Assembly (NCBI GenBank): GCA_938034705.1
Contig: CALHMG010000342.1
Span: 1 to 33,149 of the forward strand
Length of the DNA: 33,149 nt
Direction of reading: 5' to 3'
From: an uncultured Gammaproteobacteria bacterium
GTDB lineage: Bacteria; Pseudomonadota; Gammaproteobacteria; Arenicellales; CALHMG01
The notes beneath the pieces are model-generated. The model made no database searches and was not told the DNA's origin. It saw nothing but the letters and a program-made list of their open reading frames with translations. The translations under genes were made by a program, and so were the position numbers. Each line of letters starts with the position of its first letter. Position 1 is the first letter of the stretch. Below, one piece after another: positions 17,522 to 28,721 of this stretch.

Positions 17522-18256
17522 TCAGAATGATTCGTGATCGCCAAGGAGGCGCCACTTGCCCTTGGCGAGTTTGCCAAGCTTGATACGACCGATTCTGATG
17601 CGACGCAGACTTGTCACTTTCAGGTCCACGAGTTCGCACATGCGCCGGATCTGTCGCTTTCGGCCTTCGACCAGGGTGAGCTTGAGCCAGTTGTCTTCGC
17701 CTCTTCGTTCTACTTTGGCGGGTTTGAGAAGTCGTCCATCGAGTGACAGGCCATGACGCAGGCGATCGAGTTTGGCCGCCGTGATGTCGCCATCGACTCG
17801 GACCAGATACTCTTTTTCGATAGCGGAGTCCGGCGCGATCAGGGTTTTCGCGATTCGCCCGTCCTGAGTCAGAATGAGCAGGCCGTGGGAATCGATGTCC
17901 AGTCGTCCCGCTGGTGCCAGGCCTTTCAGTCGGCCGAGTTTAGGCACATCGGGGATCTTCACCGTTGGCGTGAAGTTCGCCGGTTTGATCAGGCTGGCAG
18001 CTGTGGGGTAGTCCTTTTCGGCCTGGGCGCTGACGAAGCCAACGGGCTTGTTTAACAAAAAGGTCAGACGCGTGTTCTGTCGATTGTCGGCAGCCTTGGC
18101 GAGGCGGACTTCAGCATCCGGGTCGACGCGCGTTCCGAGAACGTTGATTTTTTCACCATCGACGTAGACCCAGCCGCGCTCAATATAATAGTCGGCCTCC
18201 CGACGCGAACAGATACCGCGTTGGCTCATGAGCTTGGAGAGTCGGATCGGTTCCAT
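17522..18256 (-). CDS. rRNA pseudouridine synthase, RsuA/RluF family
   Basis: S4 domain ([30 protein letters not shown]), [20 protein letters not shown] catalytic motif, [12 protein letters not shown]; start trimmed to MEPIRLS at 18256. Confidence 0.85.
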   Translation of the reverse strand: MEPIRLSKLMSQRGICSRREADYYIERGWVYVDGEKINVLGTRVDPDAEVRLAKAADNRQNTRLTFLLNKPVGFVSAQAEKDYPTAASLIKPANFTPTVKIPDVPKLGRLKGLAPAGRLDIDSHGLLILTQDGRIAKTLIAPDSAIEKEYLVRVDGDITAAKLDRLRHGLSLDGRLLKPAKVERRGEDNWLKLTLVEGRKRQIRRMCELVDLKVTSLRRIRIGRIKLGKLAKGKWRLLGDHESF

Positions 18257-18344
18257 CGACTTTCCCGCTATCCGGTTCCGGTTTTCGACGGCAGGGTCAA
18301 TTTGGTCATCGGGTTTGTGCACCTGAAAGGTTTCGGCAGCGAAT

Positions 18345-18845
18345 CTACAGGCCGGATACAAACAGCTCGGTGGGTTTGGCGGATCTGTCCCACCAGGATT
18401 TTACCCGTCCCTCAAGCGTTTCGGCGAGGGCGCGGTCGTCAAAAACGACATCGCCGCGCGGGTGAGCCATATCCGGCTGATGAAAGCAGTGAAGACCGTC
18501 TGCCACGACGATAACCTCATCTACAAGCGGGAGATCGTCGGGCGTTACTTTCAGCGTGATGCGACTTGGGTGGCGTCTGGCGTATTCGCAGAGATAGGTG
18601 TTCTCCCGCAGCGTGCGTTTTTCATGGCTGATCAAGATATTGATTTGATTTTTTTCGTGCCCGACGACGATATGCCGCAGTTTGTCAGTGATTGCAGGTG
18701 TTCGAAAAACACTCAGCACCAGTCGCGGTGCCGCGATCAGCAATCGACGTTCGGCGCTCTCGATAACATCGCTGATTGCGGTATCAAGATCAGCTTCTTC
18801 CAGCAGTTCCCGGCTGTGCTTTGACTGTTTGGGGTTATCGCTCAC
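18345..18845 (-). CDS. Conserved hypothetical protein of unknown function
   Basis: 166-aa ORF between purB and the pseudouridine synthase, same strand, no recognised catalytic motif. Confidence 0.65.
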   Translation of the reverse strand: MSDNPKQSKHSRELLEEADLDTAISDVIESAERRLLIAAPRLVLSVFRTPAITDKLRHIVVGHEKNQINILISHEKRTLRENTYLCEYARRHPSRITLKVTPDDLPLVDEVIVVADGLHCFHQPDMAHPRGDVVFDDRALAETLEGRVKSWWDRSAKPTELFVSGL

Positions 18846-18873
18846 TGTGTGTCCACCCGGTCTTGTTTATTGC

Positions 18874-20262
<1,389 letters not shown>

Positions 20263-20362
20263 TCAGTGTAGAGGGCGACATTAAAAGCGTGGGCAGTTTA
20301 CCATAGCAATCTGTTAACTCCCGGAATTTGCAGGTTCAACAACCTGTTCGCTGACCCTGACA

Positions 20363-21040
20363 TTGACGTCATCTGAATCTCAAAAAGCTGTCGAATCGCT
20401 TCGCGCAAATACCGTTAAAGTATTTCGTGAAGGACGGGGCAGTCGACCCGATGTTTTACTGGTGGACGTCGACGGCGAGCGTCTGGTGCTGAAAGATTTC
20501 GACGGTTGCGATCGGTGGTTTGCGCTTATCCTCGGCCGGTTTTTCTGCGCCCGCGAAGCCCGCGCTCTGGCCGAACTCAATGACGTTGTCGGTGTTCCGC
20601 GACTGGTGGCGCGCGTCGGTGCGCGCGCGTTGACGATGGAATTTGCGGACGGACAACCGGTCAAGTCGGCGCAACAGTCTGCGGACTGGCCGGCATACTT
20701 TCAGGACCTCGAACGTGTTATCGGATCAATGCACGCCTGCGACGTGGCGCACTGCGATCTACGCAGCCCCGGCAACGCACTGATCGATGCCGAGAACCGG
20801 GCGTGGCTTGTGGACTTTACCGGGTCGTTTCGCAGTCGGATGTTACTGGGCTGGGTGTTCGAGCAGCTTGCCTGGGTCGACAGATCGGCAATTATCAAAA
20901 TAAAACGTCGCGTCGCTCCGGAGTGCATCAGCAAGTCGGAGCATGACGCCGCAGAGCGCGGCCACGTTCTGGAGCGACCGGCTCGTATCATCGGTCAGGG
21001 TGTGCGCACGATTACCCGCCGACTGCTGACTCGAAACTAG
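20363..21040 (+). CDS. Small protein-kinase-like / lipopolysaccharide-kinase-like protein
   Basis: LVLKDF lysine context, HCDLRSPGNALID (HxDxxxxN) and LVDFTG (DFG-like) motifs; TTG start. Confidence 0.65.
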   Translation: MTSSESQKAVESLRANTVKVFREGRGSRPDVLLVDVDGERLVLKDFDGCDRWFALILGRFFCAREARALAELNDVVGVPRLVARVGARALTMEFADGQPVKSAQQSADWPAYFQDLERVIGSMHACDVAHCDLRSPGNALIDAENRAWLVDFTGSFRSRMLLGWVFEQLAWVDRSAIIKIKRRVAPECISKSEHDAAERGHVLERPARIIGQGVRTITRRLLTRN

Positions 21041-21042
21041 AA

Positions 21043-22152
21043 TCAGGCGGCGTCCGCCGTTGACTCCGGGAACGCGGCGACGGCGTTCTCTATGATTCCC
21101 CCGCCAAGGCAGACTTCCTTGTCGTAGAAAACGACAGACTGGCCCGGCGTGACCGCGCGTTGCGGTTCGTCAAAACTTACGTTGAGTGCACCGTCGGCAG
21201 TCCACTGCAGCGAGCAGGGCACGTCCTGTTGGCGATACCGGGTTTTGACGGTGCAGCGACGAGGCTCGCGGCGTCCATCGTCGTTGTGAATCCAGTAAAG
21301 TTCGCGGGCGTTCAGCCCGGACGACATGAGCGCCGGATGGTCGTGACCCTGCACAACGGTCAGAACATTGTCAGCCACGTTCTTGGCTGCGACGTACCAG
21401 GGTTCACCGGGCCCGCCGATGCCCAGTCCGTGACGCTGGCCGATGGTGTAGTACATGAGCCCGTGATGTTCACCGACATCCTCGCCTTCGACCGTTCGCA
21501 TGATTCCGGGATTTGGCGGCAGGTACCGCTTGAGAAATTCGCGGAATCTGCGCTCGCCAATAAAACAGATGCCCGTGCTGTCTTTTTTCGCGTGATTGTC
21601 CAGACCCAGTGCGGCCGCGCGATCGCGAACCTCTGTTTTTTCAATGGCACCGACCGGAAAGAGCGTTTTCGACAGGGCCGCGCCCGGAACCTGATAAAGG
21701 AAGTAAGACTGATCCTTGTTGACGTCATGCCCGCGCAGCAGTCGAGCGCCGCCGTCGTCAAGACGAGTCCGGGCGTAGTGTCCGGTTGCGATGAGATCGC
21801 CGCCGAGCTGCTTCGACCAGGAGAGAAATTCGCGAAATTTGATTTCGCGATTGCACAGAATGTCGGGGTTCGGCGTGCGACCCTTTTTCAGCTCATCGAG
21901 AAATTCTTCGAAAACCCGATCCCAGTACTCGGTCGCAAAATTGACAGTCTTCAGCGGCACGCCCAGACGGTCACAGACGCTTTCGGCATCAGCGAGATCC
22001 TCGGCGGCGGTGCAGTAGTCGGTGCCGTCGTCTTCTTCCCAGTTCTTCATGAACAGGCCAACAACATCATAACCCTGTTCAATAAGCAGGCTGGCGCTGA
22101 CCGATGAGTCGACGCCGCCGGACATTCCGACTATGACGCGTTCAGCACACAT
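21043..22152 (-). CDS. mnmA: tRNA-specific 2-thiouridylase MnmA
   Basis: [17 protein letters not shown]-loop, [40 protein letters not shown]. Confidence 0.97.
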   Translation of the reverse strand: MCAERVIVGMSGGVDSSVSASLLIEQGYDVVGLFMKNWEEDDGTDYCTAAEDLADAESVCDRLGVPLKTVNFATEYWDRVFEEFLDELKKGRTPNPDILCNREIKFREFLSWSKQLGGDLIATGHYARTRLDDGGARLLRGHDVNKDQSYFLYQVPGAALSKTLFPVGAIEKTEVRDRAAALGLDNHAKKDSTGICFIGERRFREFLKRYLPPNPGIMRTVEGEDVGEHHGLMYYTIGQRHGLGIGGPGEPWYVAAKNVADNVLTVVQGHDHPALMSSGLNARELYWIHNDDGRREPRRCTVKTRYRQQDVPCSLQWTADGALNVSFDEPQRAVTPGQSVVFYDKEVCLGGGIIENAVAAFPESTADAA

Positions 22153-22188
22153 GTTGTTGTTCGCTCCTGCGCGAAGATCAGGCGAGGA

Positions 22189-22818
22189 CTACTTGTCTTC
22201 CTGTTTGCCATTGTCATAGTACGAGGTAAAGAAGAACGGAATGTCCTCCCACTCGGCCGTTGGCTGAATATACGGAACTTTGCCGTTGTCCTGAAACCAG
22301 GAATCAACAACGTAGCGCTCACCACCGACGACTTCCTCGAGCTGTCCGGACCAGTGAACATCGAAAATCGCTCGTCGAAACGCACGCTCCACAACTTTGT
22401 GATGGCGCAGCAGTCCGGCTTTTTCAAACAGTTTCATGTAGGTCGTGGTGTTGCGCGATTCGTCGATGCAGTCGAGCTGTCCGGGCATTTCGGCGCCTTC
22501 GGGCAGGTTGCCGGCAACGTCGCGGTGAGTCGGCGTGCGCTGACCGACGAGTACTTCCATCCAGCCCACCGCCTTGGCGATGCGCTCGCGTTCGTCCGCC
22601 GGGGATTCCGGTTCTTCGGCGAGCCAGCCGGCAGCCTGTGAAAACTCCTCTTCGGTGATCGAAACCGGAACGCGTTGCTTGCAACCGAAGTCGTAACAGA
22701 CCGGTATCGCCGACAGGTTTAACTCGGCCGCGGTTGATGTCTGGATCGTCGAGATCAGGCTCACAATCGCTATTACGGGGGGCAGCAGAAAATGTCTGTA
22801 TCGCATGGGAGTAGTCAA
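22189..22818 (-). CDS. Secreted conserved hypothetical protein
   Basis: N-terminal signal peptide (FLLPPVIAIVSLISTIQTSTAAE), Cys-containing mature part; between mnmA and the NUDIX gene. Confidence 0.7.
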   Translation of the reverse strand: MTTPMRYRHFLLPPVIAIVSLISTIQTSTAAELNLSAIPVCYDFGCKQRVPVSITEEEFSQAAGWLAEEPESPADERERIAKAVGWMEVLVGQRTPTHRDVAGNLPEGAEMPGQLDCIDESRNTTTYMKLFEKAGLLRHHKVVERAFRRAIFDVHWSGQLEEVVGGERYVVDSWFQDNGKVPYIQPTAEWEDIPFFFTSYYDNGKQEDK

Positions 22819-22842
22819 CTCGGGTTCAAACGGGTTGTTGGG

Positions 22843-23307
22843 TCACCGCAGCTCGCGCAACAGATCGAGCGAGAAGCGCTGACCCGCATTATAGTCGTCC
22901 AGGCCGGCAAGTACCTGAGGACTGCGGATTCGGCTTTCATCCGAGCGAATGTCGACTTCGCTCATCCAGAAGGCTCTCAGTATGTCCGCATCCCGGGGCG
23001 AAGGTTCCACATTTGACAATATTTCGCCGGTAAACGTGAATCGCAGCCACGTGTGGTCGTTGTCGGCGGTTTTCCCCTGATAGATGCCGACAAGATAGCT
23101 TGGAGAGAACGTCAGTCCGGTCTCTTCCAGGACTTCCCGGCGCACCGCGTCGACGAGGTTTTCGCCTTCATCGAGGTGTCCGGCCGGTTGTGTGATCACC
23201 TTACGGCCCGCGATCATCTCCTCGACCATGAGAAATGTGTTCGACTTTTCGACGATCGCCGCCACGGTGACATGGGGCGCCCAGTAGTTAAGGTTCCTCA
23301 GCGTCAT
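22843..23307 (-). CDS. NUDIX hydrolase (NudJ-like)
   Basis: GHLDEGENLVDAVRREVLEETGLTF matches the Nudix box GX5EX7REUXEEXGU. Confidence 0.9.
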   Translation of the reverse strand: MTLRNLNYWAPHVTVAAIVEKSNTFLMVEEMIAGRKVITQPAGHLDEGENLVDAVRREVLEETGLTFSPSYLVGIYQGKTADNDHTWLRFTFTGEILSNVEPSPRDADILRAFWMSEVDIRSDESRIRSPQVLAGLDDYNAGQRFSLDLLRELR

Positions 23308-23310
23308 CGG

Positions 23311-24270
23311 CTAGTTTGCCAGAGCTATGGTGGCTCCCTGGCGGGCGGGCTTGCGGTCGTCGAATTCCTTGTCGAGAGTCTGCAGAAAGGCCTTGGACTG
23401 CGGTGACATGAATTTGCCGCGCCGCATCACGATGCCGTAGCTGCGTTTGGGAAAGTATCGGTCCAGTCGATGGCTGACCAGCCCGTCCGTTTCCTTCGTC
23501 ATGCAGATATCGGTCACGATCGACACGCCCATGCCAAGCTTTACGTAAGTCTTGATAACTTCCCAGCCACCGGCCTCCATCGCCACCTGGTAGTCGACGT
23601 TGTACTGCTTGAATACGAGTTCGACAACGCGCCAGGTGGTCAGATGACGCGGAGGCAGCACCAGGCCGTAGGGACTGATGTCTTCAAGCGTGATGGTTTT
23701 TTTCTCGGCGAGCGGGTGGTCTTTGGAAGTGATCAGAACCGGGTTGTATTCAAAAATGGGGAAGTAGTCGATGTCATCGGGGACGTCGAGCATTGAACCG
23801 ACCGCGAAGTCGGCTTCGTCAGCGCGAATCATGGCGAGACCGTCACGCCCGGTGACGTTGTGCAGCTTCAGGTCGATGCCGGGGTGCGTCTCGGCAAACT
23901 TTGATATCGGATCCGGAAGAATATAAAGAATCGTTGACTCACCGGCGGCGATGTTGAGGGCGCCCGAGGTCAGATCGCCCTTGGCGGCCGAGAACGTCTC
24001 CGACAGCGAATCGATGCCGTCGACCAGCGGCTGGGCCAGTTCGGCCAGCACGGCACCTTCGGGCGTCAGTCGAATGGTCGGACCGCGACGCTCGAACAGT
24101 GTGGTGTCGAGTTCGCGCTCCAGGGCCTGGATCTGCAGCGATACTGACGGTTGACTCAGAAACAGCTTCTCGGCGGCGCGCGAGATGCTGCCGGTTCGTG
24201 CGGCCTGACAGAACGCCCGCAGCTGTTTCAGGCGGTTTTGCTTGTAGTAGACATTGCGTGTGGTAGCCAC
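23311..24270 (-). CDS. LysR family transcriptional regulator (CysB-like)
   Basis: LRAFCQAARTGSISRAAEKLFLSQPSVSLQIQALERELDTTLFERRG winged HTH followed by a LysR substrate-binding domain. Confidence 0.88.
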   Translation of the reverse strand: MATTRNVYYKQNRLKQLRAFCQAARTGSISRAAEKLFLSQPSVSLQIQALERELDTTLFERRGPTIRLTPEGAVLAELAQPLVDGIDSLSETFSAAKGDLTSGALNIAAGESTILYILPDPISKFAETHPGIDLKLHNVTGRDGLAMIRADEADFAVGSMLDVPDDIDYFPIFEYNPVLITSKDHPLAEKKTITLEDISPYGLVLPPRHLTTWRVVELVFKQYNVDYQVAMEAGGWEVIKTYVKLGMGVSIVTDICMTKETDGLVSHRLDRYFPKRSYGIVMRRGKFMSPQSKAFLQTLDKEFDDRKPARQGATIALAN

Positions 24271-24399
24271 GGTCAGCCCCGAAATCCGTAATTGAAGAAA
24301 TAAATACTAAACACGCAGACAATTGTACTGTCAAATGGTTCGCACCGATCAGGTGCACGGCGATCCGAACCCGTCGCGCCCGAATCAGGCAACGACTTC

Positions 24400-24632
24400 G
24401 GGGACACACACTCTTATGGGGCCCTTATGGGGCCACAGGGGACACACACCCGTAAATGACCGAACCGCCGGCTGTTTTTGGCCTCACGGCGCCTGGTACG
24501 CGATTGCGCGGCGCCGATCAGGGCCTGATCGAACATCGCCATGAACCGGGACAGGCAGCGGATTGTGGCCCGGTGCCTGTCCCGCCAGTCGTGGTGCCCG
24601 GGCCGGGCAGGTCGGTGCGCGGGTGTGTGTCC
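24400..24632. repeat. MITE/REP-like non-coding inverted-repeat element
   Basis: GGGGACACACAC at 24400 and 24438; inverted copy CGGGTGTGTGTCC at 24620-24632; internal stems include CGGGACAGGCA...TGCCTGTCCCG and GATCAGGGCCTGATC. Confidence 0.6.
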
Positions 24633-24898
24633 TCTTTCTCAGGCGAGGTCCAGAATCACGTGGGAGAAAAGCGCCGGGTGGGTGACGACAGGGTTGTAAT
24701 CTCGGGAGCAGGCCGCAGAATCAGTAGAAGACGAAATGCCCGGTATTTGTGTGTTACCTGGCCGAATTGGTGAGTCGGTGGTTTGCGTGACGCAACGGGA
24801 CCGGCAAACTGTCAACAAACTGTGGAATCAGGCACCGCACGATGCCCGCAAGCGATGCGAAACTCGTGCTGACAGGGAAGTTTTGTTGAAGACAGAAA

Positions 24899-25255
24899 AT
24901 GAGTAACGACGACGACAACAAACCGATATCGCCGGGAATGGCGCCGCGCCACGCTGACGGCGACGGCCTGGCCGTTGAAGAAGCCAAGCCGAAGCTGAAA
25001 AAGCCAAAGCTGTACAAGGTGCTGCTGTTAAACGATGACTACACGCCGATGGAGTTTGTAATCATTGTGCTGCAGCGACACTTTCAGATGTCGCGGGAAA
25101 AGGCGGTGCGCATCATGCTGAACGTGCATCAGAAGGGGCAGGGCGTATGTGGCGTGTACACCTGCGAGATAGCCGAATCGAAAGTACGTCAGGTTCTTGA
25201 GTTTGCTGCAGCGAACGATCATCCGCTGCAGTGCACGATGGAACCGGAGTCCTAG
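24899..25255 (+). CDS. clpS: ATP-dependent Clp protease adaptor ClpS
   Basis: [41 protein letters not shown]. Confidence 0.96.
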   Translation: MSNDDDNKPISPGMAPRHADGDGLAVEEAKPKLKKPKLYKVLLLNDDYTPMEFVIIVLQRHFQMSREKAVRIMLNVHQKGQGVCGVYTCEIAESKVRQVLEFAAANDHPLQCTMEPES

Positions 25256-25356
25256 GCCGGCGACTCGACAACCAGAGCCGGTACTATAAAGTCGGCGCGA
25301 AGAGGTGCTTCAAACCAGGGGCATTTTCCGACCGCCAAGTTGGAGACAGGCAGTCA

Positions 25357-27648
25357 ATGCTTTCAGAAGAACTCGAATCGTCACTCAATGCGGCGATCCT
25401 GCATGCGCGAAGCAATCGCCACGAATTCATCACAGTAGAGCATCTGCTGCTGGCGCTGCTCGATAACCCAACCGCGTCGACGGTCATCCGCGCCTGCGGT
25501 GGCGACATCGAACGGCTGCGTGCGGCATTGACCAAACATCTGAAGGAACAGGTTCCGACAATTCCTGAAGACATCGATGCCGAGACCGAGCCCGGTCCGG
25601 GCTTTCAGCGTGTGATCAAGCGCGCCATCCTGCACGTACAGAACTCGGGCAAGAAAGAAGTCAGCGGCGCCAATGTCCTGGTTGCGATCTATGGTGAGCG
25701 CGATTCCTACGCCGTGTACTTTCTCAGCGAGCAGGACGTCACGCGTTTTGACGTTGTGAACTACATCTCCCACGGCATCTCAAAAGTTAACGAGGACAGC
25801 GCCAGTCTTCCTGCACCGGATGACGACAGTTTTGACAACGAAGACGCCGAGGGTGGCGATGCCGCAGAAAAGAGTCCGCTGTCAGCCTTCGCGCAAAATC
25901 TCAATGAGCTTGCCTCCGAGGGCAAGATTGATCCCCTGATTGGCCGCAAGAATGAAATCGAGCGCACCATCCAGATTCTCTGCAGGCGCCGCAAGAACAA
26001 CCCGCTGTACGTTGGCGAGGCCGGTGTCGGCAAGACCGCCCTGGCCGAAGGCCTGGCCAAGCGCATCGTCGATGCCGAAGTGCCGGAGCTGCTGCTCGAC
26101 TGCACCATCTATGCGCTCGACATGGGCGCGTTGCTGGCCGGCACGAAGTACCGTGGTGACTTCGAGCAACGCCTGAAGGCCGTGCTCAAGGAACTCAGCA
26201 CCATCGACGGCGGCGTGCTGTTCATTGACGAAATACACACGATTATTGGTGCCGGCGCCGCATCGGGCGGTGCCATGGATGCGTCGAATCTGCTCAAGCC
26301 GATGCTGGCAAACGGGCAGGTGAAGTGCATCGGTTCGACGACCTATCAGGAATACCGCGGCATCTTTGAAAAGGACCGTGCTCTCGCGCGTCGCTTTCAG
26401 AAAATTGATGTACCGGAGCCGACCGAAGAAGAAACCGTCGACATTCTCAAAGGCCTGAAGTCTCGGTTTGAGGAGCATCACGACGTTCGCTACACGTTGC
26501 CCGCTTTGCGTACCGCGGTGGAGCTGTCATCACGTTACATCAACGACCGGCAGCTCCCTGACAAGGCCATCGACGTCATCGACGAGGCCGGTGCGCGGAT
26601 GCGTCTGCAGCCCGCCAACAAACGAAAGAAGACAATCGGCGTTCACGAGATCGAAGAAATCGTTGCCAAGATGGCACGAATTCCGGCCAAGACCGTCTCG
26701 ACCGACGACAAGGAAGCGCTCAAGACGCTCGATCGTGATCTGAAGCTCGTCGTGTTCGGACAGGACGATGCGATCGAAGCCCTTTCCAGCGCGATCAAGC
26801 TCTCGCGCTCGGGCCTGCGTGAGCCTGAAAAACCCATCGGTTCTTTCCTGTTCTCCGGCCCGACCGGCGTCGGCAAGACCGAAGTGACCCAGCAGCTTGC
26901 GAACACCATGGGTATCGAGCTCGTGCGCTTCGATATGTCGGAGTACATGGAGCGACATACCGTCTCCCGTCTCATTGGCGCGCCTCCGGGGTACGTCGGA
27001 TACGATCAGGGTGGCCTGCTTACCGATGCGATAAACAAAAACCCGCATTGCGTGCTGCTGTTTGACGAAATCGAAAAAGCGCACCCGGACGTATTTAACC
27101 TGCTGCTCCAGGTGATGGATTACGGGACGTTGACCGACAACAACGGTCGCAAGTCAGATTTCCGCAACGTCATCATGGTGATGACCACCAACGCGGGCGC
27201 CCAGGCGGCATCGCGAGCGTCCATGGGATTCACCGAGCAGGACAACTCGACGGACGATATGGAAGCCGTCAAAAAACTGTTCACGCCGGAATTCCGCAAC
27301 CGGCTCGACGCCATTATTCGTTTTGCGCCACTGGATGACCGAACGATTGCTTACGTCGTTGACAAGTTCATCATCAAACTCGAGGCGCAGCTTGAGGCCC
27401 AGAACGTCACCGTCGATGTCGACGAAGACGCACGCCAGTGGCTGTCGGAACATGGATACGACAAGTCGATGGGCGCGCGACCCATGGCACGCCTGATAGA
27501 AGACAAGATCAAACGGCCGATCGCCAATGAACTGCTTTTTGGCGCGTTGTCAGAGGGTGGCCTGCTCAAGATCAGCGTTCGTGATAACGAACTGCACTTT
27601 GAGTATGAGAGCGAAAAGTCCAGCAAGGACCTGGTGCCGACTGCCTGA
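25357..27648 (+). CDS. clpA: ATP-dependent Clp protease ATP-binding subunit ClpA
   Basis: MLSEELESSLNAAILHARSNRHEFITVEHLLLALLD; two Walker A sites (GEAGVGKT, GPTGVGKT); follows clpS. Start trimmed to the ATG at 25357. Confidence 0.96.
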   Translation: MLSEELESSLNAAILHARSNRHEFITVEHLLLALLDNPTASTVIRACGGDIERLRAALTKHLKEQVPTIPEDIDAETEPGPGFQRVIKRAILHVQNSGKKEVSGANVLVAIYGERDSYAVYFLSEQDVTRFDVVNYISHGISKVNEDSASLPAPDDDSFDNEDAEGGDAAEKSPLSAFAQNLNELASEGKIDPLIGRKNEIERTIQILCRRRKNNPLYVGEAGVGKTALAEGLAKRIVDAEVPELLLDCTIYALDMGALLAGTKYRGDFEQRLKAVLKELSTIDGGVLFIDEIHTIIGAGAASGGAMDASNLLKPMLANGQVKCIGSTTYQEYRGIFEKDRALARRFQKIDVPEPTEEETVDILKGLKSRFEEHHDVRYTLPALRTAVELSSRYINDRQLPDKAIDVIDEAGARMRLQPANKRKKTIGVHEIEEIVAKMARIPAKTVSTDDKEALKTLDRDLKLVVFGQDDAIEALSSAIKLSRSGLREPEKPIGSFLFSGPTGVGKTEVTQQLANTMGIELVRFDMSEYMERHTVSRLIGAPPGYVGYDQGGLLTDAINKNPHCVLLFDEIEKAHPDVFNLLLQVMDYGTLTDNNGRKSDFRNVIMVMTTNAGAQAASRASMGFTEQDNSTDDMEAVKKLFTPEFRNRLDAIIRFAPLDDRTIAYVVDKFIIKLEAQLEAQNVTVDVDEDARQWLSEHGYDKSMGARPMARLIEDKIKRPIANELLFGALSEGGLLKISVRDNELHFEYESEKSSKDLVPTA

Positions 27649-27663
27649 CATTCGGCGATACGC

Positions 27664-27690
27664 GACTGCCGCGATTACATTCCGGCAGTC
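27664..27690. terminator. Hairpin between convergent clpA and DUF3108 genes
   Basis: Perfect 8-bp inverted repeat GACTGCCG-N11-CGGCAGTC, overlapping the DUF3108 stop codon; no clear T-tract. Confidence 0.4.
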
Positions 27691-28457
27691 GTCTTCAGAT
27701 TGAACGTGGTTGTGGTGTCGTCTTTGAGCTGCTGAATCCGAACGGGGAGATTGCCGCGATTCGGATCCACCCAGACCTTGATCGAACGGGTCGCCGAATC
27801 GTTGCGCGTCTTTTCTATGCGCCAGGTATCAACCGGCCCGTCATCCGTTTCGATTGTCTCCGCAATCGGCTTCAGAAACGTATATTCGCCCACGTGTTTG
27901 CTGTTGACGATACCGATACTGGTTCCGGCGAGCTCCTTCAGCGGTTTGAGCATCAGGTAAAACGGCAGGCTGCTGAGGTCTACGGTGTCGATATTGGGCA
28001 CGTTGATCGTGCGCGTGATCTTGCCGTCCGCCTCAAACGTCAAAGTGCGTCTGGTCCAGTCAAAGTTGACCGAATGCGACGGCTTGCCGGTACGGGACTC
28101 GGTGTAGAAGACTGAGCGCAATCCGTTTGCGGTCACCTGGAATACCGCTTCCTCGTTGGCTTCCCCGCCGGCGATCATCTTGATTAACGGATTGGGTTCG
28201 ACAGTCGACGATACCCGGTAGATGTCGCCATCGCGTTTCAGGGTTTTCTTGATCGTCCCAAGATTGATCGCGCCGCGGATGACTTCATATTCGGCCGTCA
28301 GCCGGCTCGGCAGGCCGTCATCAGCAATCGCCGGCGTCATCAGCGCCGTGCCGGCAAGCCCGAGGGCGAGCAACACTCTGGCGAGCGCACGTTGCGTGGC
28401 GCGAGCTTTAAACGTCGAGCGTGGCGTGGCGCGAGCTTTAAACGTCGAGCGGGTCAT
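27675..28457 (-). CDS. DUF3108 domain-containing exported protein
   Basis: Signal peptide (LLALGLAGTALMTPAIADD), LTAEYEVIRGAINLGTIKKTL, KVWVDPNRGNLPVRIQQ; next to purN. Confidence 0.8.
   Translation of the reverse strand: MTRSTFKARATPRSTFKARATQRALARVLLALGLAGTALMTPAIADDGLPSRLTAEYEVIRGAINLGTIKKTLKRDGDIYRVSSTVEPNPLIKMIAGGEANEEAVFQVTANGLRSVFYTESRTGKPSHSVNFDWTRRTLTFEADGKITRTINVPNIDTVDLSSLPFYLMLKPLKELAGTSIGIVNSKHVGEYTFLKPIAETIETDDGPVDTWRIEKTRNDSATRSIKVWVDPNRGNLPVRIQQLKDDTTTTFNLKTTAGM
28394..28453. repeat. 30-bp tandem duplication at the 5' end of the DUF3108 gene
   Basis: GCGTGGCGCGAGCTTTAAACGTCGAGCGTG followed by GCGTGGCGCGAGCTTTAAACGTCGAGCGGG; encodes RSTFKARATP/RSTFKARATQ. Confidence 0.95.
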
Positions 28458-28721
28458 GATGTTGATAACTTAATCCGTCTGGTTGCATACCCAGCGTCAT
28501 GACACCGGGATACGGTTGACGGTGCGCCGTGGTCAGGTTGTGTTGAGTTGTCTTGCGTTGTCTTGAAGGCAACGGCCGAGAATGTGATCGGTGACACACT
28601 CCGGGAGCCGAATCTCAAGCGTACCACTGCGCCATGATTTCGCCATCTTTTTTGCGATAGTCGTCTAAAGCGCCCGGGATGGCCCGTCTCGCCGGGACAT
28701 AGTCCTGCCGCAATCCAGCGT

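Noticed and set aside
21160-22107. 315-aa plus-strand ORF
   Set aside because: Fully antisense to mnmA, which has unambiguous PP-loop and catalytic Cys motifs.
24400-24632. CRISPR array interpretation of the GGGGACACACAC repeats
   Set aside because: Only two direct and one inverted short copies, with no regular spacers and no cas genes in the window.
24456-24773. 105-aa ORF across the LysR-clpS intergenic element
   Set aside because: Coding frame passes through palindromic repeats; no similarity to Y1_Tnp or other families that I can recognise.
25231-25356. Upstream ORF-track start of clpA overlapping clpS
   Set aside because: The canonical ClpA N-terminus MLSEELE begins at 25357; the upstream 42 codons look non-coding.
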